Positions 1 through 5,199 of a stretch of DNA of 6,031 nt are shown piece by piece. The translations under genes and the position numbers were made by a program. The notes under the pieces were generated by a model. It made no database searches. It was not told the DNA's origin and worked only from the letters and a program-made list of their open reading frames with translations. The stretch is taken from positions 1-6,031 of the forward strand of contig JAAZIE010000348.1 of the NCBI GenBank assembly GCA_012510305.1, written 5' to 3'. The stretch's first letter is position 1; each line of letters starts with the position of its first letter. This stretch comes from Bacillota bacterium (GTDB lineage: Bacteria > Bacillota > Dethiobacteria > DTU022).

Positions 1-60
1 GACGCGGTCTGGAAGGTACCTGAACTTGACGCAAATTATTCCAAGAGGAGGTTTGCATTG
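1..60 (+). other. Probable 3' end of an upstream gene plus spacer
   Basis: Too short to identify. Frame 3 reads RGLEGT and stops at TGA 21-23. The bases after it (24-45) are more A/T-rich than the coding DNA, as expected for a short spacer before the next gene's ribosome-binding site. Frame 2 instead stays open until TGA 59-61, which would overlap the ATG at 61 as TGATG. Frame 1 is open and in frame with the ThDP gene. The frame-3 reading fits the base composition best, but this is a weak choice. Either of the first two readings implies that the ThDP gene is not the first gene of its transcript. No convincing promoter lies in these bases. Confidence 0.25.
46..51 (+). promoter_or_regulatory. 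Ribosome-binding site of the ThDP enzyme gene
   Basis: AGGAGG, inside the longer purine run AAGAGGAGG (43-51), lies 9 nt before ATG 61 and 6 nt before TTG 58. Both are in frame and adjacent. The spacing and codon strength favour ATG 61, although TTG 58 cannot be excluded. Confidence 0.75.
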
Positions 61-1716
61 ATGACGCAGGAAAATGAATATTTGGGAGGCGCTCTTGTCG
101 CCCGGGCGCTGAAAAATGAAGGGGTTAAAAATATATTCAGCCTCAGCGGGGGTCATATCAACCCCGTCTACAGCGGCTGCCTGGCCGAAGGGATCCGCAT
201 TGTCGATACGCGCCATGAACAAGCCGCCGTGCACATGGCCGAAGGCTGGGCCCGCTACACGGGCAGGCCCGGGGTCGCCGTGGTCACGGCGGGTCCGGGG
301 GTGGTGAACGCCCTTCCCGGGATGGCCGTAGCCGCCCAGAGCGGGGTGCCGCTCGTGCTTATCGGGGGCCGCAGTTCCCTGGCCCGCAGGGATATCGGCG
401 CGATGCAGGATATTGACCAGCTGGCCCTGCTGCGCCCACTGACCAAGTGGGCCCGCCAGGTTTACCAGGTCGAGCGCATCCCCGAGTACGTCGCCGCCGC
501 TTTTCGCCAGGCCCTTTCGGGCAGGCCGGGACCGGTTTTTTTGGAGATTCCCGTGGATATCATGCACGAAACAGTAGCGCCGGGGCTGGTTCGCTTCCCG
601 GAGCAGTATTACAGCAGGCGGCGCCCCTGCGCCGAAGAAAAGGATATCAAGGAGGCGGCCGCGCTGCTGGCGGCGGCGAAACGGCCGCTGATCCTGGCCG
701 GCAGCGGGGTTTTCTGGTCCGACGCTTCCGCCGCGCTCATCGAATTTGCGGAATCGCTTCGGATTCCGGTCTACACCCGCAACCAGGCCCGGGGCACATT
801 CCCCGAAGATCATGACCTGGCCGGCGGGTTTTTCCCCATCGGGCTGATGCAGGCCGATCTTGTTCTGATCCTGGGAACACGCCTGGATTGGACCGCGGGC
901 TACGGCCGCCCGCCCCTTTTTAAGATGACTACAAAAACCATCCATGTGGATATCGAAGCCTCCGAAATCGGCCAGAACCGTCCCGCCGATGTAGGGCTCG
1001 TGGGTGATATCAGGGCAGTTTTGCAGCAGCTAAGCGGGGCCTTGAAGCCTGAAAGCATGCAGATGGAAGGCTCGTGGCCCCAGACGATCCGGGTCCTGCG
1101 GGAGGCGGCCCGCGAATCGTCGGCCGGGAGCATAGACCCCGCCGCTGCGCTGATTCACCCGGCCGCGCTTTGCCGCGAGCTGAGTTCGCTCTTGCCCCCC
1201 GAGACCCTTCTCGTCGTGGACGGGGGCGATATCGCCGGGTTTGCCGTGCTCACGATGGAGGCACTCTCTCCATCATCGCTCATCTGGATCGGCGCTTTCG
1301 GCCATCTTGGCGTGGGGCTCCCCTTTGCCCTGGCGGGGAAGCTGGCTCACCCGGAAAGACCGGTTGTGTTGATCACCGGCGACGGTGCCTTCGGCTTCAG
1401 CGCCATGGAGTTCGACACCGCGGTGCGCCATGATCTGCCGGTGATCGCCATTATCGCCAACGACGGTGGATGGGGCCAGATTCGCCGCGGGCAGCGCCGC
1501 GATTACGGGAAGACCGCCGGGGTGGAGCTGGGGCCGGTGCGCTACGATCGCATGGTCGAAGCCCTGGGCGGCCACGGTGCCCGGGTGGATGAGGCGGCTG
1601 CGCTGGGGCCGGCGCTGAAGGAAGCGCTGGACAGCGGGCTGCCTTCATGCATCAATGTTAGAACCGACCCCGACACCGGTTTTTCGGGGATGGATCTGCC
1701 CTGGAAGATCAACTAG
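61..1716 (+). CDS. Thiamine-diphosphate-dependent enzyme, acetolactate synthase-like
   Basis: A 551-residue cytosolic enzyme with the three-domain ThDP fold (pyrimidine-binding about 1-170, central about 190-325, pyrophosphate-binding about 380-540). The length is typical of acetolactate synthase catalytic subunits and 2-hydroxyacyl-CoA or oxalyl-CoA lyases. Residues 51-53 are RHE; Glu53 is the expected cofactor-activating glutamate, followed by a family-typical AEGWARYTG run. The central domain has the usual ADLVLILGTR strand-turn near 265. The metal/diphosphate motif is GDG (440-442), then 24 residues, then N467-D468-GGWG, with Asp where most relatives have the second Asn. The family decarboxylates or cleaves 2-keto or 2-hydroxyacyl substrates, or condenses two carbonyl compounds. 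No acetolactate synthase small subunit or acetolactate decarboxylase lies beside it, so a catabolic lyase or carboligase role is more likely than valine/isoleucine synthesis. The start is ATG 61, chosen by the AGGAGG; TTG 58 would add one residue. The SDR follows after 54 nt, probably on the same transcript. The superfamily is certain, the substrate unknown. Confidence 0.9.
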   Translation: MTQENEYLGGALVARALKNEGVKNIFSLSGGHINPVYSGCLAEGIRIVDTRHEQAAVHMAEGWARYTGRPGVAVVTAGPGVVNALPGMAVAAQSGVPLVLIGGRSSLARRDIGAMQDIDQLALLRPLTKWARQVYQVERIPEYVAAAFRQALSGRPGPVFLEIPVDIMHETVAPGLVRFPEQYYSRRRPCAEEKDIKEAAALLAAAKRPLILAGSGVFWSDASAALIEFAESLRIPVYTRNQARGTFPEDHDLAGGFFPIGLMQADLVLILGTRLDWTAGYGRPPLFKMTTKTIHVDIEASEIGQNRPADVGLVGDIRAVLQQLSGALKPESMQMEGSWPQTIRVLREAARESSAGSIDPAAALIHPAALCRELSSLLPPETLLVVDGGDIAGFAVLTMEALSPSSLIWIGAFGHLGVGLPFALAGKLAHPERPVVLITGDGAFGFSAMEFDTAVRHDLPVIAIIANDGGWGQIRRGQRRDYGKTAGVELGPVRYDRMVEALGGHGARVDEAAALGPALKEALDSGLPSCINVRTDPDTGFSGMDLPWKIN

Positions 1717-1770
1717 CGAAGAGGGCCGGGCAAATAGCTCACGGTTACCATGCAGAGAGGAGTTTGATCG

Positions 1771-2622
1771 ATGAGAAGACTGGAGGGTAAAGTAGCCCTG
1801 GTTACGGGCAGCGGCAGGAAAAAAGGGATCGGTTCCGTCTGCGCGGCGCGCCTGGCCGCCGAAGGGGCCGCGGTGGTGGTTACCGATGTGGAGTGCACCC
1901 TGTCGGACGCTCCCGGTAACGAGGCCGGGGCGCCCCTGGAACTGGAGGCGGTGGCCGAAGCGATCAACAGCGCGGGGGGGCGGGCCCTGCCCCTTTATGC
2001 CGATATCACCGATCCCGAGGCGGTGGAGCGCCTGGTGGGAGAAGCGATCGGGGAGCTGGGCAAGATCGATATCCTGGTGAACAACGCCGGCTGCTCGCCC
2101 GGCCCGGCGCCCCTGGCCCAGTTCAGCCTGGAGGCCTGGGAGAAAACCCTGGCCGTCAACCTCACCGGCACCTTTCTTTGCTGCCGCGAGGTGGTGCCCC
2201 AGATGATCGCCGGCGGGGGCGGCAAGATCATCAATATCTCCTCGCGCGCAGCCAACCGGGGCGCCCTGTGGATGCATGCCTACAGCGCCTCCAAGGCGGG
2301 CGTGCTCGGGTTGACCAGGTCGATGGCCCTGGAGCTGGCCCCCTTTTGTATCTGCGTGAACGCCCTCTGCCCGGGGGATATCCAGACCGAACTGAAGCAG
2401 TGGGGCCTGGAGATGGAGGCGGGGGTGAAAGGGACCACGGCCGACGCGCTGAAAGAGGAGATCGCCCGGGTCACGCCCCTGGGTCGCCTGGGAACCCCTG
2501 AAGATGTTGCCGCCGTCGCGGCCTTTTTTGCTTCACCCGATTCCGACTACCTCACGGGAGAGGTGATCGATATCTCGGGCGGGTACGGCCTGGGCAATGC
2601 AACGGGACAGATCGGATTTTAG
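1771..2622 (+). CDS. Short-chain dehydrogenase/reductase (SDR), NAD-type
   Basis: A 283-residue cytosolic oxidoreductase of the classical SDR fold, interconverting a hydroxyl and a carbonyl group. The N-terminal Rossmann motif is TGSGRKKGIG (12-21), two residues longer than the standard TGxxxGIG. Asp39 at the end of beta-2 predicts NAD(H) rather than NADP(H). NNAG is at 104-107. The catalytic tetrad is Asn130, Ser158, Tyr171 and Lys175 (YSASK). PG at 201-202 and a C-terminal GEVIDISGGYG complete the fold. Between Asp39 and the AGG at 68-70 lie about 13 more residues than in ordinary SDRs, which explains the length above the usual 250. The start is ATG 1771, 8 nt after GAGAGGAG (1755-1762). 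It follows the ThDP gene by 54 nt with no terminator between, so the two are probably co-transcribed. Its TAG overlaps the convergent LysR gene by 4 bp. The substrate is unknown; a hydroxy acid or polyol that feeds or drains the ThDP reaction is inference only. Confidence 0.93.
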   Translation: MRRLEGKVALVTGSGRKKGIGSVCAARLAAEGAAVVVTDVECTLSDAPGNEAGAPLELEAVAEAINSAGGRALPLYADITDPEAVERLVGEAIGELGKIDILVNNAGCSPGPAPLAQFSLEAWEKTLAVNLTGTFLCCREVVPQMIAGGGGKIINISSRAANRGALWMHAYSASKAGVLGLTRSMALELAPFCICVNALCPGDIQTELKQWGLEMEAGVKGTTADALKEEIARVTPLGRLGTPEDVAAVAAFFASPDSDYLTGEVIDISGGYGLGNATGQIGF

Positions 2623-3530
2623 CCCGGGTGAGCCGGGTCTTTTTCCCGGTAAAGAATTTGTAAAAAGCTGGATGCTGCTTCCGTGAGGCGGGTTTCGGGC
2701 AAGGTGGCGGCGTAGATATCCCGGGACAGGCCGGCGCCTTCAATCCTCACGGAGCTTAACCGCCCCCGGGCCAGATCTTCTTTTACCGCCAGGCGGGATA
2801 TGAGGGCGGCGCCCAGGTTGGCCGTGACCGCCTGCTTGATCGCTTCGAAGCTGTTGAAATCGGCAATGACGGCCAGTTCCTCGGGCAAAAGGCCGATTTC
2901 GGCGAAAGCTTCCTCCATATCTTTGCGGCTGCCCGATCCCTTTTCCCTCAGGATCAGCGGCTGCGCCGGCAGCTCGCTCCCCTTTACGGCATCGCGGGCA
3001 GACCAGGGATGGTGGGGCGATACGACGAGAATGAGCTCGTCGTCCATCACTTTCCGGGAAACCAGCCTTTTGCCGGGAAGGGTGCCCACCAGAAAAGCCA
3101 GCTCGATCTTTCCCTCCAGCAGGTCGGCGTAAACCCGGTCATTGTTGCCGATAGTGAGGCTGTAGCTGATCTCCGGGTGGGATCTGCTGAAAAGGCCCAG
3201 CAGGCCCGGCAGGGCATAGATGCCGAAAGTGGGGGCCGCGCCGATGGAGAGCCTGCCGTGGAGGGTTCCCCTGAGCCTCATCATCTCATTTTCCAGGCCG
3301 GTGGAGGCTTTTGCAAGCTCTTTCAGGTGGCTGTAAAGCAGAACCCCGGCGGGGGTCAGCTCCAGCCCCCATGACTTCCGCAGAAAGAGCTTCACCCCGT
3401 AGTGCTCTTCCAGTTTCTGAATGGCCGCGGTTACCGCCGGCTGCGAGATATACAGATCACGGGCGGCCTGCGATATGTTCAAGCAGCGCGCCACGTGGAT
3501 AAAAACCCCGGCCTTGTAATCGAGCATCAT
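2619..3530 (-). CDS. LysR-family transcriptional regulator (CysL-like effector domain)
   Basis: A 303-residue DNA-binding regulator. The N-terminal winged helix-turn-helix spans about residues 3-62 (NISQAARDLYISQPAVTAA, then a wing ending in LELTPAG). A linker helix follows, then a two-lobed periplasmic-binding-like effector domain from about 92. GRLSIGAAPTFGIYALP and REKGSGSR (195-202) resemble the CysL/CbbR branch of the family. ATG 3530 (or adjacent 3527) is preferred because GGGGAGG lies 11 nt upstream and because the helix-turn-helix then sits at the usual distance from Met1; ATG 3554 would add eight atypical residues and bury that ribosome-binding site inside the gene. The gene is divergent from the transporter gene and converges on the SDR with a 4-bp overlap. 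LysR regulators usually act on a divergent neighbour, so the transporter-dehydrogenase transcript is the likeliest target, possibly also the ThDP-SDR pair and itself. The effector is unknown. Confidence 0.92.
   Translation of the reverse strand: MMLDYKAGVFIHVARCLNISQAARDLYISQPAVTAAIQKLEEHYGVKLFLRKSWGLELTPAGVLLYSHLKELAKASTGLENEMMRLRGTLHGRLSIGAAPTFGIYALPGLLGLFSRSHPEISYSLTIGNNDRVYADLLEGKIELAFLVGTLPGKRLVSRKVMDDELILVVSPHHPWSARDAVKGSELPAQPLILREKGSGSRKDMEEAFAEIGLLPEELAVIADFNSFEAIKQAVTANLGAALISRLAVKEDLARGRLSSVRIEGAGLSRDIYAATLPETRLTEAASSFLQILYREKDPAHPG
2622..2644 (+). terminator. Intrinsic terminator candidate after the SDR gene
   Basis: CCCGG (2623-2627) and CCGGG (2633-2637) form a 5-bp all-GC stem with loop GTGAG; a G-U pair (2622/2638) could extend it. 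TCTTTTT (2638-2644) follows at once. The element begins at the last base of the SDR stop codon and would end the ThDP-SDR transcript. It lies inside the last codons of the convergent LysR gene. The stem is short but GC-rich, and CCCGGG repeats nearby allow other pairings. Confidence 0.55.
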
Positions 3531-3541
3531 TTTTGGGCCAG

Positions 3542-3548
3542 CCTCCCC
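3542..3548 (-). promoter_or_regulatory. Ribosome-binding site that sets the LysR start
   Basis: The minus strand reads GGGGAGG here, 11 nt before ATG 3530 and 14 nt before ATG 3527. The farther upstream in-frame ATG (3554) is preceded only by a weak GGAAG. This supports the shorter protein. Confidence 0.55.
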
Positions 3549-3689
3549 GGCCATATTTGAGCTTCCGGATAAGGATACTATTTGACACGGCCGCCCCCTT
3601 TACCTGTCAGCAAATCACCGGCGGGCGGCCGGGGATGGAGCACCCGAAAATTCATAGCCGGAAGGAATGAGGTCATCATTATTTCTTAT

Positions 3690-3718
3690 TTCACAGTTGG
3701 CTGAATAGTTAGTATAAT
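3690..3718 (+). promoter_or_regulatory. Sigma-70/SigA-type promoter of the transporter gene
   Basis: The -35 box TTCACA (3690-3695, 5 of 6 consensus) and the perfect -10 box TATAAT (3713-3718) are separated by exactly 17 bp. Transcription would start near 3725, giving a leader of about 90 nt before ATG 3814. This is the strongest promoter seen in the window. It would drive the transporter and, by read-through, the zinc dehydrogenase. An inverted repeat, TTCA-N8-TGAA, overlies the -35 box, so a regulator could act there. Confidence 0.75.
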
Positions 3719-3813
3719 CTAGGTGCAAATTTTTATTTTCCCTTCTTTCCTTTTGCGGCCCGGTGAAGTGACCCTGTGGTGAACCACTAAACCGATGGTG
3801 AGGAGAGGATTAC

Positions 3814-4614
3814 ATGGAAACGCCTTTTCCTTTTGAGCCGGTTCTGGTTTTCGGGATAATGGCCGTTGTGCTGCTGCTGGGGATGCTGCTGCGGGGATCG
3901 ATCCGGGTGCTTCAGAAATTTCTTCTTCCCAGCTGCTTCATCGGCGGCACCCTGGGGTTGATCCTTTTGAGCACAGGACTGGTCAAGCTGCCAACCTCGC
4001 TGCTTGAGACTTTTGCCTACCACCTTTTTATCATCTCTTTTATTTCGATCGGCCTTACCGCCGCCGGAAACGACAAGAACAAGCCGGCGGTGGAATCCCC
4101 GATCAAGGGAGCGCTGTGGATCGGGCTGGTTACCGGGGTGGTCATGGCCATGCAGGGGCTCATCGGATCCCTTTTCGTGTTTCTGTTAAATCCCGCCGGT
4201 TACAATCTCCACCCGCTTTTTGGTTTTTTGGCCCCGCTGGGGTTTGCCCAGGGGCCGGGCCAGGCCCTTTCCATGGGCAAGGTCTGGGAAGAATTCGGCT
4301 TCGCCGACGCTGCAACCTTGGGGCTCTCTTTCGCCGTGTTCGGTTTTGCCTTCGCTTTCTTTGTCGGCGTCCCGCTGGTGAACTGGGGGATCCGCAAGGG
4401 ATACTCCTCCCTGACGCCCAAAAGCCTCTCTCTGGAATTTTTGAAAGGGATTGTGCAGAAAGAGACCAAAAAAGAGGCCGCCGGCGAGCTGACCACGCAT
4501 TCAGCCAACGTGGATACAATGGCCTTTCATGCGGCACTGGTGGGGCTGGTCTACGTGCTCACCTACCTGCTGATCCTGGGGGTGGGCAAGCTGATTTCCG
4601 AGGATGTGGCCTAA
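3814..4614 (+). CDS. ESS/GltS-like transporter, N-terminal part (266 aa)
   Basis: This is the part made if translation stops at TAA 4612. Its start is ATG 3814, 8 nt after AGGAG (3801-3805) within AGGAGAGG. Hydrophobic segments lie near residues 9-26, 36-56, 66-84, 99-125, 134-144, 165-189 and 236-260. The re-entrant-loop signature QGPGQALS (146-153), followed by WEEFGFADAATLGL, takes the place of the HGGHGT-type loop of E. coli GltS, marking a distant subfamily whose substrate need not be glutamate. The charged stretch about 192-234 (KETKKEAAGE) fits the cytoplasmic linker between the two inverted repeats. With one helix of the second repeat and no second signature loop, the fragment is unlikely to transport by itself. 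The family takes up carboxylates with sodium ions across the cytoplasmic membrane. Confidence 0.75.
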   Translation: METPFPFEPVLVFGIMAVVLLLGMLLRGSIRVLQKFLLPSCFIGGTLGLILLSTGLVKLPTSLLETFAYHLFIISFISIGLTAAGNDKNKPAVESPIKGALWIGLVTGVVMAMQGLIGSLFVFLLNPAGYNLHPLFGFLAPLGFAQGPGQALSMGKVWEEFGFADAATLGLSFAVFGFAFAFFVGVPLVNWGIRKGYSSLTPKSLSLEFLKGIVQKETKKEAAGELTTHSANVDTMAFHAALVGLVYVLTYLLILGVGKLISEDVA

Positions 4615-4640
4615 AGCCTCTGGGGCTTTTTCTTCTTCTT
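4613..4640 (+). terminator. Terminator-like hairpin at the premature stop (doubtful)
   Basis: AAAGCC (4613-4618) and GGCTTT (4624-4629) form a 6-bp stem with loop TCTGG, starting inside the TAA codon. The next bases, TTCTTCTTCTT (4630-4640), are pyrimidine-rich. The sequence also encodes a Trp-Gly-Phe-rich membrane helix in frame, so the resemblance may be an accident of Phe codons. The stem is half A-T and the tract is broken by C, so termination would be weak. Confidence 0.25.
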
Positions 4641-4650
4641 CGGCATAATC

Positions 4651-5175
4651 ATGGCGCTTCTGGTCCGGTTTGCGATCAACAAGATCGGCCTGGGCCATCT
4701 GCTGGATCCGGGGACGCAGCGCCGGATCACGGGGCTTTCGGTGGACTTTCTCATTGTCTCCACGATCATGGCGATCCAGGTGACGATCATCTGGGCATAT
4801 ATCGTGCCCATTGTTTTGATCAGCCTGGCCACCGGGATCTTGACCACCCTGGTCATATTCTACCTGGGCCGGAGAAGCGGAGCCTACAGCTTTGAACGAA
4901 CGGTGGGGGTGTACGGAATCGCCACCGGCACCGCCCCCGTGGGCCTGCTTCTGGTGAGGATAGCGGATCCGGACCTGGAAACGCCGGTGGCCCTGGAGAT
5001 CGGGCTGCAAGCCCTATTTGCGGCGCCTTTCGTGTTCGGCTACATGCTTTTGATGAACGCCCTGCAGTGGTGGGGCTGGAGCATGCCCTTGCTGCTGCTG
5101 ATCTTCGCGGGTGCGATGGTGCTCTCTTTCATTTTGTTGAAGGTGTTCAAGTTTATCGGCCCCCGCACATTTTAG
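4651..5175 (+). CDS. ESS/GltS-like transporter, C-terminal part (174 aa from first ATG)
   Basis: This is the continuation of the transporter in the same frame as the N-terminal part. ATG 4651 is only the first available start after the TAA: no Shine-Dalgarno precedes it (upstream bases are T/C-rich), and it falls inside a membrane helix that begins before it. Independent translation is therefore unlikely. The segment holds hydrophobic helices near 33-50, 53-72, 86-103, 116-136 and 144-166 (numbered from this ATG). It also carries the second signature, YGIATGTAPVGLLLVRIADP (88-107), the counterpart of the GltS loop in the second repeat. The ordinary codon use and lack of further stops show that selection acted on the region until recently. 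It ends 24 nt before the dehydrogenase start. Confidence 0.6.
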   Translation: MALLVRFAINKIGLGHLLDPGTQRRITGLSVDFLIVSTIMAIQVTIIWAYIVPIVLISLATGILTTLVIFYLGRRSGAYSFERTVGVYGIATGTAPVGLLLVRIADPDLETPVALEIGLQALFAAPFVFGYMLLMNALQWWGWSMPLLLLIFAGAMVLSFILLKVFKFIGPRTF

Positions 5176-5184
5176 CGCCGATCT

Positions 5185-5189
5185 GGAGG
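5185..5189 (+). promoter_or_regulatory. Ribosome-binding site for the TTG start of the zinc dehydrogenase
   Basis: GGAGG lies 10 nt before TTG 5200. Between the transporter stop (TAG 5173) and TTG 5200 the frame contains no ATG, GTG or other TTG; GTG 5192 is out of frame. The protein alignment begins right after it (KAVVISAPGRVDI), so TTG 5200 is the best start. Confidence 0.7.
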
Positions 5190-5199
5190 CGGTGAGCCC

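Larger units (their letters stand above)
3531..3813. promoter_or_regulatory. Divergent intergenic control region, LysR / transporter
   Basis: These 283 bp hold the control signals of both divergent genes and no credible small ORF or RNA gene. The left part (about 3590-3650) is GC-rich. The part from 3651 to 3735 is A/T-rich and contains the transporter promoter and short inverted repeats: ATGA-GG-TCAT (3667-3676), overlapping AATGA-N5-TCATT (3666-3680), and TTCA-N8-TGAA (3690-3705) over the -35 box. Their placement, roughly -60 to -20 relative to the predicted start, is where LysR proteins usually bind, but none is a clean T-N11-A box. No good promoter for lysR could be picked out. Confidence 0.55.
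3814..5175 (+). pseudogene. Sodium/glutamate symporter-like (ESS/GltS) gene with an in-frame stop
   Basis: Reading frame 1 from ATG 3814 to TAG 5173-5175 encodes one continuous 453-residue membrane protein if the single TAA at codon 267 (4612-4614) is ignored. No frame shift occurs; the codons after it read SLWGFFFFFGIIMALLV, a membrane segment that continues the protein. The full length is close to known ESS-family sodium-coupled carboxylate transporters (about 400-450 residues). Both internal repeats are present, with signature loops QGPGQA (146-151) and GTAPVG (372-377). The break falls after the first membrane helix of the second repeat, not between domains, which argues against a natural two-subunit split. 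TAA is not a known selenocysteine or pyrrolysine codon. The simplest readings are a recent nonsense mutation or a sequencing/assembly error. Otherwise the gene looks undecayed, so the damage would be recent. Confidence 0.7.

Noticed and set aside
58..60. TTG 58 as the start of the ThDP enzyme
   Set aside because: Possible, but ATG follows immediately with better spacing (9 nt) to AGGAGG; the difference is one residue.
1645..2277. Minus-strand open frame of 210 codons opposite the SDR start
   Set aside because: It is antisense to a well-defined SDR with intact catalytic residues and shows low-complexity His/Gly/Arg composition.
3582..3587. Perfect TTGACA in the intergenic region, as a second plus-strand promoter
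   Set aside because: No acceptable -10 box lies 15-19 bp downstream; the bases there are TGTCAG-like and GC-rich.
3572..3610. A minus-strand promoter for lysR (TATCCT or TAGTAT with CTGACA)
   Set aside because: The spacing between the boxes is 24-27 bp, and the positions 17 bp upstream of the -10 candidates do not resemble a -35 box.
4612..4614. Recoding of the stop as selenocysteine or pyrrolysine
   Set aside because: The codon is TAA; the known recoding codons for these residues are TGA and TAG.
4116..4895. Long overlapping open frame (259 codons) across the transporter
   Set aside because: Rich in Arg, Gly and Pro with no domain pattern; it is the out-of-frame shadow of a GC-rich membrane-protein gene, which has clear helices and family motifs.
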